A stretch of DNA of 64,000 bases from Luidia sarsii. Its lineage: Eukaryota; Echinodermata; Asteroidea; Paxillosida; Luidiidae. Every line of letters begins with the position of its first letter. Position 1 is the stretch's first letter. Positions 9,834 through 24,800 of this stretch are shown piece after piece. The position numbers and the translations under genes are program-made. Below the pieces are notes generated by a model. That model worked only from the letters and a program-made list of their open reading frames with translations. It did no database searches and was not told the origin of the DNA. The stretch spans positions 2,336,214 through 2,400,213 of the forward strand of contig OX465117.1 of the NCBI GenBank assembly GCA_949987565.1, written 5' to 3'.

Positions 9834-12800
9834 CTGCAAGTCACACAACAAGAATAGGCACATGAAACACAGGGTTAATGTTAATGCTCTTTGGTAGTGA
9901 CAGTCCTACCATAGCAGACTCCGTGAAGAAAACTAGACCAATGGGCACTGGACCAGTGGACCCAGTGCAGTCATTTAAGCATTGGGTCTAGCAGACTCCA
10001 TGAACCATGCCATCACGTGACTTATAGTGGGTATTTATCCATCTCATTTGGTGCAGAACAGGAGTGGAAATGAGCAAAGAAGACTATCATATTGTCCACA
10101 TTCTTCTCTACACATTTCCAATGCTGCTCTGTGCCAAAATACCCACTATAAGTCACGTGATGGCATGTAAACATTGGCCACGCAGTCGGTCTACTGCATT
10201 TGAGAGCTGAATCATTGACAAACCTTGAGCACGGTTTGAGGATCTCTGTGGCAGTCCCTGCCAAGATGATGCAGGGAGAGGCAGATCAGAGGGCGGAGGG
10301 GCAGGGGCTGGAAGAGCATACTTTGATGGAGCGTCTGATGGAACAAAATAAGCCAAAGTTAAATTTAGGACGAGGATAGAAACCATGGTCCTGAGGCTGG
10401 TTACCAAATGGCAGACCACAGAAGTCAACCAATGGGTTGGCCAGCCTGGGTTTGGGTCAAGATGAGGCTACTGGGACCAGGGAAGAAACCATGGTCCTGA
10501 GGCTGGTTACCAAATGGCAGACCACAGTAGTCAACCAATTGGTCGACCAGTCTGGGTTTGGGTCAAGATGAGGCTACTGGGACCAGGGAAGAAACCATGG
10601 TCCTGAGGCTGGTTACCAAATGGCAGACCACAGTAGTCAACCAGTGGGTGTACCAGCCTGGGTTTGGGGTCAAGATGAGGCTACTTGGGACCAGGGAAGA
10701 AACCATGGTCCTGAGGCTGGTTACCAAATGGCAGACCACAGTAGTCAACCAGTGGGTGTACCAGCCTGGGTTTGGGTCAAGATGAGGCTACTGGGACCAG
10801 GGAAGAAACCATGGTCCTGAGGCTGGTTACCAAATAGCAGACCACAGTAGTCAACCAGTGGGTGTACCAGCCTGGGTTTGGGGTCAAGATGAGGCTACTG
10901 GGACCAGGGAAGAAACCATGGACCTCAGGCTGGTTACCAAATGGCAGACCACAGTAGTCAACCAGTGGGTGTACCAGCCTGGGTTTGGGGTCAAGATGAG
11001 GCTACTTGGGACCAGGGAAGAAACCATGGTCCTGAGGCTGGTTACCAAATGGCAGACCACAGTAGTCAACCAGTGGGTGTACCAGCCTGGGTTTGGGGTC
11101 AAGATGAGGCTACTGGGACCAGGGAAGAAACCATGGTCCTGAGGCTGGTTACCAAATGGCAGACCACAGTAGTCAACCAGTGGGTCGACCAGCCTGGGTT
11201 TGGGTCAAGATGAGGCTACTGGGACCAGAGAAGAAACCATGGTCCTGAGGCTGGATACCAAATGGCAGACCACAGTCGTCAACCAATTGGTCGACCAGCC
11301 TGGGTTTGGGTCAAGATAAGGCTACTGGGACCAGGGAAGAAACCATGGTCCTGAGGCTGGTTCAAAATGGCAGACCACAGTAGTCAACCAGTGGGTGTAC
11401 CACCCTGGGTTTGGGTCAAGATAAGGCTACTGGGACCAGGGAAGAAACCATGGTCCTGAGGCTGGTTACCAAATGGCAGACCACAGTAGTCAACCAGTGG
11501 GTGTACCAGCCTGGGTTTGGGTCAAGATGAGGTTACTGGGACCAGGGAAGAAACCATGGTCCTGAGGCTGGTTACAAATGGCAGACCACAGTAGCCAACC
11601 AGTGGGTGTACCAGCCTGGGTTTGGGTCAAGATGAGGCAACTGGGACCAGGGAAGAAACCATGGTCCTGAGGCTGGTTACCAAATGGCAGACCACAGTAG
11701 TCAACCAGTGGGTGTACCAGCCTGGGTTTGGGGTCAAGGTGAGGCTACTGGGACCAGGGAAGAAACCATGGTCCTGAGGCTGGTTACCAAATGGCAGACC
11801 ACAGTAGTCAACCAGTGGGTGGACCAGCCTGGGTTTGGGTCAAGATGAGGCTACTGGGACCAGGGAAGAAACCATGGTCCTGAGGCTGGTTACCAAATGG
11901 CAGACCACAGTAGTAAACCAGTAGGTCAACCAGCCTGGGTGTGGATCTGAAGTGTATGTACTTACCACCATTTGGCTGCAGCATTGCCATGTGAGTTCCC
12001 ATCTCTCTGTCGCGCATTGGTTGGATCTGACGCGTTGCCATCAAGCTCAGCTGACCTGTTCCATACAAGTGCCACGTAATGCCATGATTATCCCCTCACA
12101 CACTGAACAAATAGTTAACTGAGGCCGTGTCCAAAACAGGCTTCCAGAGCTACGGCTAGGGCTATTGTCTTCGCATGTCCGTGTATTTCCAATAGGGGGA
12201 AGTCCTAGACCTAGATGCTTGTTTCGGACACGGCCGTACACTGAGGAAGTTACGCTTGCTGACTTGTGGTTATGTTTTTCTAACTGATAGATGTTCCTGT
12301 AGGGGATGCCCTCAATTGGTGGCTGACAATTTCAACTGGCATTTTGCCAAAACCCCCGCTGCAAAACGTTGAGCACCAGCATTGTGGTAAATTGTGGTCT
12401 TGCTCGGCCTGGTTCAGAAGTGGGTGAAACGGTGAGTTTTGCTTCACAGCGGAGAGCATTCCTCCACTCAAGAATACCACTACTCATTGACCATTCATCA
12501 TATCCAGCCAAGCACAGTATGTCATCCACAGTCAAAATCACCCAGTAAGCAACTTTCAGATAGGGCTCGATGCACTAGGCAAGGGTTCCCCATGCATATG
12601 AAACTGTTGTGTGGCCCACTGCACAACGTTCATGGTTTTTGTCCCCAAAACCAAAGGGGGAAAAATCGCACTGGTTGTTTGTCATGTGCTGAGTGATGTG
12701 TTATGGATTTTTCCTGATTCCACATGCCTATAATGCCTTGAACTCATTGCCTTCCCAATAATTATATGGCCACTGGTATATCAATCTAGCATGTCCACAA

Positions 12801-15800
12801 TACGTGACCCACTCCAGGAAAAGGTGATATAAGTCGCGCTATTCATTTGCACGCAATGGCCCGCTCAAATTTTTTTCCCTTCTGAAATCATATCTTCAAT
12901 GCTTACACTTTCAGGTTTCATTCACAAAAAATGAACGTGGTTATGACATAGGGTAGGGACATGTTGGTTACTAAGTGATATTTACGTGCCTACACAGATT
13001 TTTCAAAGCCTGTTTTCGTGCCTTTTGTAATTTTAACTCCATGGACCTAATTAATATGCAGATTTGTCATAACTAGAGTAATGAAGGGGTATAGAGCTGT
13101 GCTATATACCAAAAGAAAGCTTACAATGTGGGCTTTCCAGTCATGTATATACCGGTAACCTGGTTTGTATTTTTGCCAACTTATATCAGTCGCTAGCTCA
13201 GATCCTTGAAACTCCCAAAGAATCCTGGCTCAGGACTTTCAGGACTTACTGGCTGTCATAGGTCTTCTCAATGGTTCGTCCTCTTCCTCAACTGACTTGT
13301 CCTCAACCTTCTGAAAGAAAAATGATATACAAAAATGTTGCAAACTGACTAAAATTACCAAAATGCAAATCTCAAAATTTAGTGGGCCTGACGTTTCGAT
13401 CTTAGCAGGACCTTTCTCTGCCTTTGAGAAAGGTCCTGCTAGGATCAAAACATCAGGCCAACTAAATTTTGAAAATCAATAAATACTTGAATGCTAGATA
13501 GAATATGATTTCTACATCAGTGAGAAAATATCATTCCATGAAGGTTTGCCAAATTTGACGTATAATCAGCACTGTATGCTCAGTGCTTTGCCTGATTGCC
13601 TGCGAAAAAATATCAAGGATGCCTTGACGGGATTCGAACCCACTTTCTTACCCACTTGCCTACCAAGCTAGTCAAGGTTGTGTGGTGGATTTGAATCTCT
13701 ATATACTTAGGTGTTGTTCAGCAGAATACTTAATCATTATAAATGCAATATTAAGATAATTGTCAGCCAAATAAACTCAAAAGTAATTAATTTGTAATTT
13801 CGTGATACAACCAGACAATGGTGGGCCAGCCTGGGTTTGGGTCAAGATGAGGCTACTGGGACCAGGGAAGAAACCATGGTCCTGAGGCTGGTTACCAAAT
13901 GGCAGACCGCAGTAGTCAACCAATGGATGGACCAGCCTGGGTTTGGGTCAAGATGAGGCTACTGGGACCAGGGAAGAAACCATGGTCCTGAGGCTGGTTA
14001 CCAAATGGCAGACCGCAGTAGTCAACCAATAGGTCGACCAGCCTGGGTTTGGGTCAAGATGAGGCTACTGGGACCAGGGAAGAAACCATGGTCCTAAGGC
14101 TGGTTACCAAATGGCAGACCACAGTAGTCAACCAATGGGTAAACCAGCCTGGGTTTGGGTCAAGATGAGGCTACTGGGACCAGGGAAGAAACCATGGTCC
14201 TGAGGCTGGTTACCAAATGGCAGACCACAGTAGTCAACCAATGGGTCGACCAGCCTGGGTTTGGGTCAAGATGAGGCTACTGGGACCAGGGAAGAAACCA
14301 TGGTCCTGAGGCTGGTTACCAAATGGCAGACCACAGTAGTCAACCAATGGGTGGACCAGCCTGGGTTTGGGTCAAGATGAGGCTACTGGGACCAGGGAAG
14401 AAACCATGGTCCTGAGGCTGGTTACCAAATGGTAGACCACAGTAGTCAACCAATGGGTAAACCAGCCTGGGTTTGGGTCAAGATGAGGCTACTGGGACCA
14501 GGGAAGAAACCATGGTCCTGAGGCTGGTTACCAAATGGCAGACCACAGTAGTCAACCAATGGGTGGACCAGCCTGGGTTTGGGTCAAGATGAGGCTACTG
14601 GGACCAGGGAAGAAACCATGGTCCTGAGGCTGGTTACCAAAGGGCAGACCGCAGTAGTCAACCAATGAATCGACCAGCCTGGGTTTGGGTCAAGATGAGG
14701 CTACTGGGACCAGGGAAGAAACCATGGTCCTGAGGCTGGTTACCAAATGGCAGACCACAGTAGTCAACCAATGGGTCGACCAGCCTGGGTTTGGGTCAAG
14801 ATGAGGCTACTGGGACCAGGGAAGAAACCATGGTCCTGAGGCTGGTTACCAAATGGCAGACCACAGTAGTCAACCAATGGGTGGACCAGCCTGGGTTTGG
14901 GTCAAGATGAGGCTACTGGGACCAGGGAAGAAACCATGGTCCTGAGGCTGGTTACCAAATGGTAGACCACAGTAGTCAACCAATGGGTAAACCAGCCTGG
15001 GTTTGGGTCAAGATGAGGCTACTGGGACCAGGGAAGAAACCATGGTCCTGAGGCTGGTTACCAAATGGCAGACCACAGTAGTCAACCAATGGGTGGACCA
15101 GCCTGGGTTTGGGTCAAGATGAGGCTACTGGGACCAGGGAAGAAACCATGGTCCTGAGGCTGGTTACCAAAGGGCAGACCGCAGTAGTCAACCAATGGAT
15201 CGACCAGCCTGGGTTTGGGTCAAGATGAGGCTACTGGGACCAGGGAAGAAACCATGGTCCTGAGGCTGGTTACCAAATGGCAGACCGCTGTAGTTAACCA
15301 ATGGGTCGACCAGCCTGGGTTTGGGTCAAGATGAGGCTACTGGGACCAGGGAAGAAACCATGGTCCTGAGGCTGGTTACCAAATGGCAGACCACAGTAGT
15401 CAACCAATGGGTCGACCAGCCTGGGTTTGGGTCAAGATGAGGCTACTGGGACCAGGGAAGAAACCATGATCCTGAGGCTGGTTACCAAATGGCAGACCAG
15501 AGTAGTCAACCAATGGGTCGACCAGCCTGGGTTTGGGTCAAGATGGTCTTGACGTTGGTAACCAAATGGCAGATCCCAAGATGACAGCAGAAAGTGAGCT
15601 TGATTTATTCCAGAGACCCTTGAAGTAACAATGAGTTTGATGAAATGGACCCCACAATAGAGAGATACTCACTGAGATAGGTGCTGTGTGGTTTCCTCGA
15701 GGGCTTCTGCTTCTGTAGTTAGTATCCAGACTTCTGCCTCTGGCCACACCAATCTTGGGCTGCATGGGCCTAGGCTTGGCGTTGGAGTACTTGAACTCAT

Positions 15801-18800
15801 TGGCAGATGGTGGTATGACAAGGCAGGTGGAGGTATCATGGCGCTCCGGTAGATGGTTGGAGGTCAGCATGATGTTGTACACCGATGCTAAGCAGTCACT
15901 TAGACAGAAACTGAAAGGTAACACAAGAGAATGCTTAGCCCCTTGCGTACGGATGACGTCTATAGCCGCTCTAAGACCTTTGAAATTTGGACGCCGCTAT
16001 AGTCCAAACTATAGACAAAGACTCTTTTCAGCAATATTTATCATATTTGACGTCAATTGCTGCATGAATTGCCAGATTAGCGGTAACAATGGCGCTATTG
16101 TGGGGCTTCATTGTGAATGATCGAGGGTCTGCGCGCTACTATGGAAGACAGTGTACTGGCCTGCCCCACAACCAATGCGGTCACTGGACAAACTGTGGAA
16201 TGTACCCACTGCCTTAACCACAAATTGCATGCTCTGTTGAGGCTGTCCATCTGGATCCTTTGTCTGCTGGAGCGCAGGCATGTTTGCGGTCAAAGGGTAG
16301 CAGCACACAGTTCTCGGAGCTGATACTCCAATGGACTACACCGAAAAGGCCCATCTTTGAGGGTTAATAATCCCTTGACAAAAGCCACACAGACTTCCAA
16401 TTGTGCCACATTTGATTCGCTGATCCAAATAAAGCACTCTTATTGATTTATTTTGCAGGTTTATTGTTCTCTGATTGTTTAGCGAGCTTTTGAAATGGCA
16501 CTGTGCCGGCCATTGGCACCAAAATAATCCCGCCATCAAAGGGTTAATGGCAACATGCAATACTCAAAAGGTTAAAAAGAGAATGCATTTGTGAGGTACA
16601 CACAGTATACCACAGATATTGACAACATTTCAAATTATTTCAAACTTTAAAATGGCAAAGGAAACTTTGACTGGGCAGGGATTTGAACCCCAGACCTCTA
16701 GTTTTGCGTATCAGCGCTCTTACCATCTGAGCTATCCAGCACTTAGATGGTAAATCAACTATTTACTATTGTTTGGGTGATGTTGTAAATTTCTAAGTTT
16801 AAAAAGCTACAAGGTACAAGCTACATCAGCCCCAATGCTTACCAGTTCTTTTTGGCCTTGCCCAAGGCACAATGATCCATAGCCACTTCATTATCATCGT
16901 GATATTTGCACCTGTAAGACAAATCAACCTCATTACCTTAGTACATATCTGTTTTAAGATTCCGCACCCCCCAAAAAAAGTTGTGCTTCCCATCACATGA
17001 CATCTGAAAATTGGGTAGGTAGGGAGTGATTTCATTATTTTTGACTTTTCCGTCTCACAGAAAAGGCATATTTTTTTATTTTTTTTGCTGAGTCATGTAC
17101 TGGGTAAGTGTTATATAAGATACTCGAGCCAGCATTAACATAATTTATACATGTACGCAGGGTTGGTTGGTTGTTCGATTTCAATCACTATGATTTAAAT
17201 CACTTTAAATCACAGTCGTCAGTAATTGCGAATGGACCATGTTTCGAAATTGAAACACCAAAAAGGCTAACTATATCCAAGACAATAGCAGCCGTAAGCA
17301 TGTTTTATTTTCTTCAAAAAGTCGTTTTAAAACTACCGTTGGAAATCATACAAAATTCCACTTTTCATGAAAATGGGAGCATTCCAAGCGCTAAAAGTTC
17401 ACAGCATGTCTGATACTGGTATTTACTTCCACTTGAGTAAGTTACTTTAACAAAATTTGTCAGGTCAAAATTTTGATTTGTGCAAATGATGTGTAGGGGC
17501 TTTAAGTATTATTTCTACCCTTCTTGCTATCTCTTTGTTTCATTATCTGCATGAATATTCATTATTTGCTATAGGGATATGCACCCCTTTTAACGCCTTT
17601 CGGATATGAATATTCATTGCTTAACCCATATCTGCCGAGTTACGGGATTTCCAATAGGATGCAGAAAAGCTACAAACGCCAAACTACATAAAATTCCGTG
17701 TTCCTTTTTTTTTAGGTTTGTGAAAATGATGGTGTTATCCCATTCACTGTTCTAATGATATGGTTTATATTTTAGATTTGCTATCATAATAAATGTCCTA
17801 CTCTTTCCACTGGTAAGCCCTATTGATTACAATGATGGACTGACCTTGTGTTGTCCGAGTAGTCAAAGGTTGTTGTAGTCAGCGAAGCTGTGCAGCTGGA
17901 ATGGGAGGGAACCCTCTCTCCGCCGTGAACGTAAAGCTCACAGAGAAGGACCTCAGCTTCAAAGACCTTGGCAAGTCTATTGGGTACTCCTTCACAAACA
18001 AACAAATATCCACACAATATCAATGAGGGGCTTCTAAAAAAAACTCTGCATCTACCAAGTAAAATAGAAGAACTCCAAAAACTGATTGATTATTTCTAAC
18101 AATTCCAAAAAAATTAGAGTGCCTGACATTTTGATCCTAGCAGGACCTTTCTATCCTAGCAGGACCTTTCCATCCTAGCAGGACCTTTCCATCCTAGCAG
18201 GACCTTTCAATCCTAGCAGGACCTTTCAATCCTAGCAGGACCTTTCCATCCTAGCAGGACCTTTCCATCCTAGCAGGACCTTTCCATCCTAGCCTTTCCA
18301 TCCTAGCAGGACCTTTCCATCCTAGCAGGACCTTTCCATCCTAGCAGGACCTTCCCATCCTAGCAGGACCTTTCCATCCTAGCAGGATCTTTTTGATCCT
18401 AGCAGGACCTTTCAATCCTAGCAGTACCTTTCAATCCTAGCAGGACCTTTCCATCCTAGCAGGACCTTTCAATCCTAGCAGGACCTTTCCATCCTAGCAG
18501 GACCTTTCCATCCTAGCAGGACCTTTCCATCCTAACAGGACCTTTCCATCCTAGCAGGACCTTTCAATCCTAGCAGGACCTTTCAATCCTAACAGGACCT
18601 TTCTATCCTAGCAGGACCTTTCCATCTTAGCAGGACCTTTCCATCCTAGCAGGACCTTTCCATCCTAGCAGGACCTTTCCATCCTAGCAGGACCTTCAAT
18701 CCTAGCAGGACCTTTCTATCCTAGCAGGACCTTTCAATCCTAGCAGGACCTTTCCATCCTAGCAGGACCTTTCAATCCTAGCAGGACCTTTCAATCCTAG

Positions 18801-21800
18801 CAGGACCTTTCCATCCTAGCAGGACCTTTCAATCCTAGCAGGACCTTTCCATCCTAGCAGGATCTTACCATCCTAGCAGGACCTTTCCATCCTAGCAGGA
18901 CCTTCCCATCCTAGCAGGACCTTTCCATCCTAGCAGGACCTTTCCATCCTAGCAGGACCTTTCAATCCTAGCAGGACCTTTCAATCCTAGTAGGACCTTT
19001 CGATCTTAGCAGGACCTTTCCATCCTAGCAGGATCTTACCATCCTAGCAGGACCTTTCCATCCTAGCAGGACCTTCCCATCCTAGCAGGACCTTTCCATC
19101 CTAGCAGGACCTTTCCATCCTAGCAGGACCTTTCAATCCTAGCAGGACCTTTCAATCCTAGTAGGACCTTTCGATCTTAGCAGGACCTTTCCATCTTAGC
19201 AGGTCCTTACCATCCTAGCAGGACCTTTCCATCCTAGCAGGACCTTTCCATCCTAGCAGGACCTTTCCATCCTAGCAGGACCTTTCCATCCTAGCAGGAC
19301 CTTTCCATCCTAGCAGGACCTTTCCATCCTAGCAGGACCTTTCCATCCTAGCAGGACCTTTCAATCCTAGTAGGACCTTTCGATCTTAGCAGGACCTTTC
19401 CATCCTAGCAGGACCTTTCAATCCTAGCAGGACCTTTCAATCCTAGCAGGACCTTTCCATCCTAGCAGGACCTTTCCATCCTAGCAGGACCTTTCAATCC
19501 TAGCAGGACCTTTCAATCCTAGCAGGACCTTTCCATCCTAGCAGGACCTTTCCATCCTAGCAGGACCTTTCCATCCTAGCAGGACCTTTCCATCCTAGCA
19601 GGACCTTTCCATCCTAGCAGGACCTTTCCATCCTAGCAGGACCTTTCCATCCTAACAGGACCTTTCCATGTAGCATGACAAGAAGCCATACAGATGTCCG
19701 ATTGTGCCAGGTTTGACTAACTTACACACAGTGTATCTTATTGATTTCATTTACAGGTATTTATTGTTCCCAACTGTTAAAGAGTATTTTGAAACAGGCA
19801 TCTTATTCAAAAACCCTGTGTGGAGATCATGGGCACAGTAAAGTGGCCCGGTGCAAAGTGGTTATAGAAAGTGTTTTTTCTTTCATTACCTGCTTGGTCA
19901 GAGAGCCATCTCAGGCAGCCTTCTACTTCATTACGTCTCTGCAGCTACAAGAAGGAATACAATGCACACAAAGTCATAGTCTTAATACATGTATAGTTCT
20001 TATTGTGCATTAAAGAGAGGGATACATCATTTGCAAAGTGCCCAATTTCCAGAATTTCCAAATTTGAGAAATGACTCACTCATTTAGGAAGATTGTAATG
20101 GTATGACATTCCGTGAAATTTTAGCGCTCGAAAATCTGCCATTTTTGAGAAATGAGGAAATTTGTTGATCAAAGAGTTCATTTTACAAATACCACCCTCT
20201 ATGTCTGAAAAAGGGCTAGCATTTAATTTTGTTTCCTTGTTTTTTCGTCTGACATGTCATGGGTGACATATTGAGCCGAAACTTATGCATGTGTGTTATT
20301 TTATGGATACGTTGAATTTGAGCAGTGATTCCTTGACATTCGCAAATGGTGTACCCTAGCTTCAAAGGGTCCTTTTCTCAAAAACGTGGTGTAGATAAAC
20401 TGCATTTAGTCTTCAATGTGGGTTACGAACATCAAGTTTTTACTGTCTGCTCAGTGCCTTGTCCAATTACAGCCTGGTCTGGCAGGATTCAGTCTCACAT
20501 CTCCTGCTGTCTGGCAGACATCTTTACAATCATTCACTCCAAGTTGAGCTCAACCTCAGCCTCATTCAATGCTATTGAATGCCCCCTCCTCCAGTCCACC
20601 CACAGCTGGCCTATCCAAGTTGAGCTCAACCTAAGCCTCATTCAATGCTATGGCATGCCCCCTCCTCCAGTCCACCCACAGCTGGCCTATCCAAGTTGAG
20701 CTCAACCTCGGCCTCATTCAATGCTATTGAATGCCCCCTCCTCCAGTCCACCCACAGCTGGCCTATCCAAGTTGAGCTCAACCTCGGCCTCATTCAATGC
20801 TATTGAATGCCCTCCTCCTCCAGTCCACCCACAGCTGGCCTATCCAAGGTGAGCTCAACCTCAGCCTCATTCAATGCTATTGAATGCCCCCCTCCTCCAG
20901 TCCACCCATAGCTGGCCTATCCAAGTTGAGCTCAACCTCGGCCTCATTCAATGCTATTGAATGCCCCCTCCTCCAGTCCACCCACAGCTGGCCTATCCAA
21001 GTTGAGCTCAACCTCGGCCTCATTCAATGCTATTGAATGCCCCCTCCTCCAGTCCACCCACAGCTGGCCTATCCAAGTTGAGCTCAACCTCGGCCTCATT
21101 CAATGCTATGGCATGCCCCCTCCTCCAGTCCACCCACAGCTGGCCTATCAGGAGACGTTACTGCCTGTCAGTCAAGAATGGTGCCAAATTCCACGTGGCC
21201 ACACGAACAGCAGCACAAAGTCCAGACTAGTGTTATGAATATGCTAAAACTCTTTTAACAGTGAACGGACTATAACCGCTTTTTCCCAGGACTTTTAGAA
21301 ATTTAGTTTAATGTAATGAAATAAAGTAGTAGTAGTAGTAGTACAACTACGACGAGTTCAAAAGTTGCCGCCGTGCATGTGGAGTTGTTTGTATGCACAG
21401 CTGACTTAGTAACGGCAGTGACATGCTCATGTGTGTAATTCAAGATGGCTGATAAACAAAACCGTGATGTCATCGAAGACGGGTCTATAGCAGCTGTGGA
21501 TATTTGAATTCTGAGGATGTATGGAGAGCCATCAAAAGTCACAGAAAAGAAGACACAAGATGTATTGAAGAGGTTGGTTCACCTGACAGAAGACTGGAGG
21601 GAATGCCTTCAGCTGATGGGGGTTCAGGAAATCGCACAGCTCTTTCCAAATCAGAGGGTAATTATCCGATGCCAGTTCAAAGTTCTCCACGGGGATTTTA
21701 TGTGTGGTGTCACCTTGAATTGGAGAGACGAGAAAGGAGGAATGATTTAGAATCCAAGTAAAGATACTGACCAGAAATATGTCATGAAGCTAAGACAAAT

Positions 21801-24800
21801 GAATTGGGTCAAATTACTAACAATTGAACAAGATTTGTAATTTTGTTGGGGTTTGTAAGATTACCTAGATAAGTAAATCTTTCAGGGGTGAGGTTCCGAG
21901 AAAAAAAAAGGGTTTCATCAATTTTTAATAATGGTCCTCTTCATATCCAGAATCCCTTTAAACCACTAAACGCCGGGACCTCCGAATCCGGAGCTCCATT
22001 GGCTTGACTATGCGACGAGGCCGTCCGATTCCGGGCACCACTATTGTCCACATTCTAAACAAAGACTCTTTTCAGCTTACAACAAAGCAATACGAATCAG
22101 TACACAGACCCTTTTTGACGCAAGTTGCCACATGAATTGCAAGATTAGCAGCAGTAATTGTGCAATTGTGGGACTTTTACTGTGGAGGATCGAGGGATAC
22201 TGCGCTGCCACTGAAAGCACACGGGGGACATTGTCTTTGCATGCCACACAGCCTAACGGTCGTCGGTCTGGCATTGGAATTCCACCCATATTCTTTACCG
22301 CAATCTGTACGCTCTGTTGTGGCCGACCAACTCAAAGATTTGACTGCCTGGAGTAGAGGCTGGAGTCTGCGGTCAGGGATTGACTGCACCGTACACGCAC
22401 ACACACACACAAGTCGTTACGGTCCATTGACGACGCACAATGGGCCCTTTTTCGAACGGATAATCTCTTGACAAAAGCCACAACGACGTGCGAATTGTGC
22501 CAGGTTTTACTCTCTTGTACCCATAGTATACCCTTATCGATTTATTTCACAGAAAAATATTGTTCCGATTGTTTTAGCGAGATTTGAAAATGATGCATTG
22601 TTCAAAAACCCCCGTATGGCAGTCATCGGCGCTGAAAAACCCCCCCGGCACGAAGTCTGGCACACTCTCCTGAGGAAAGCGAAACTTCATTTTTTGTTTA
22701 CTCACTGCTAAACACGTATTCAGGTCACAAAATATCAAGTCTCAGTCAAAGTCTAAGGCCGTGTCCGAAACGGGCTTCCAGAGCTACGGCTAGGGCTATT
22801 GTTTTCGCATCTCCCTGCATTTCCAATAGGGGGAAGACCTAGACCTAGCTCTAGACGCCCGTTTTGGACACGGCGTAAGTCACATTTTCCAAGTTTCCAG
22901 ACCTAGGTACCACATCCATCATGCAAATCTTCCAATGTTACTCAAGATGCCTACTCTTCTGTTGGCACTGATATCGGAATCCCATGGGCAGTCTGCCGGG
23001 CACAATAAACTTGTGATAGATGTCAATAATGCCGCTACTCAGGTTGTAGGACACGCAGGCAATCTCACACGGAAGGACCCCTCTGCTGTCTGGAAGTTCC
23101 ATCAACGTCTCAAAGGCTAGAAAGTGGAAGATCTCCATACAAACGCCTGCACAGACCAGAGAAGTAAGAAGAGAACAAATTGAACAACTTACAAGGTCTG
23201 ATGGTTCTATCCAAGGAGAACTTTCAAAGGCATGAATTAAAGGTCCTAGAATAGAAATATCCTACTGTATAATAGGTCCTAGGATAGAAATATCATACTA
23301 TATGATAGGTCCTAGGATAGAAATATCCTACTGTATGATAGGTCCTAGAATAGAAATATCATACTGTATGATAGGTCCTAGGATAGAAATATCATACTGT
23401 ATCATACAAGGGGTTTGACCTATTCCGCGTGTGACTAAACACTATGCTTAGTACTTTCCACCATTGCCTGCTGAAAAAAATACAGTCAGCTCGGGCGGGA
23501 TTCAAACTCACCGACTCCTGCTTTTTAGTGCAGACATCTTAACCACTGAACCACCATGATGGTTTAAGGTCGTGTAGTGGATTTGAATCAGTATTGCACT
23601 GCGTACTACACTGTAAGGTTGTTCGATATTTCAATATTTCGATATATCGTTTTCCGGCGATTATCATATCGAGCGCATTTCAGGATATCGCGATATTTTC
23701 GATATCGCGATATTGAAAAAAAGTATCACGATATCGAAAAAAAATCTGGTTTCCCAACCCCATTATCGCCTGTCTATAAGCTTGTATAGCGCGGCCATCA
23801 GAGAGATCTTGAAGGGCGATAAGCTTTCGTTAGTAAAAACAAGGTAAAAACAACGAAAAACCCGAAACCGCAAGGGGAGAGGAGCGCCAGCCAGCCATTT
23901 GACTCTTGCATTGCGCGCGGTCTCCACAAAGGCAATGCGTCAGCAACAGACCCACTGCAAGTGCAAGCTCACTTCCGGTGTTGGTAGCACACTTTTCGTA
24001 CAGTGCGACCTCGGTACACTGGGCACGCACAGCGACTCGTGTTTGGGACATTTTCCCCCATGTGGCCTACATAAGTTATCCGATCGTTTACGATATTATC
24101 CAGGCTGCAAAAATTGCAGATTCAATTTCCTACCGATGTCTCCCAATGCAGCCAAATATAATGTAAAAATACATACTTTACATAATTATGCTTTAATCTC
24201 AGAAAATCAAAATCAAAATCGAAGAGGAAAGACGTTGGAAAAACGTCACTGTTCATAACGCACGTGCGACCTCTGATTTCTCGATCCTTCCATGCTGCTC
24301 TGGTACCCGCCACGCAGCTGTACTAAAGGCACGTGTAAGGCAACGTACGGCCATTTGCTGAAAACCGCCTGGGATATCTTATTTTTTTAATGTAATAACG
24401 TATTCTTAATACATCAACAACAAATAACGCGATAATATCGAATATCGCGATATATTCCTGACGATATATCGAAACCAAAAATTCCGGATATCGAACAACC
24501 TTAGTACACTGCATCTCAGATATACATGTAATATGATTTTGCTACATTCAAGGATGACTGTGTACATGCTTACCATGTCCTGGCGGCCATTTCTCTATCA
24601 ACTGCCTCTGTTCCATAGAACGTCTGCTTTCATTCAATGACATGCGATCAACTCTTTCCTGCATAAAAAAACAAGAAATCATCGAATGCCAAGGATAGCA
24701 AACAAAGTAAAAGAAAACTGCCTGAGAAATTTCTGAATCTGTTCTCCTCTACTTGGAAATGTAATTTTAAAAACTGCATTTGTTTACAACAATTGGTTGT

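Noticed and set aside
10366..12068. Protein-like frames (CGLPFGNQPQDHGFFPGP) in the 106-bp arrays as extra MAEL exons
   Set aside because: The period of 106 shifts frame each unit; the acceptor/donor pair in each unit gives a 66-nt piece with a stop in both phases the introns allow.
12332..12541. Additional MAEL exon on the minus strand
   Set aside because: No acceptor/donor pair fits the phase-1 intron, and joining exon 10 to exon 11 directly gives a good frame.
18116..19672. CRISPR-like array
   Set aside because: Direct 19-bp tandem units without spacers, in an animal intron; a satellite.
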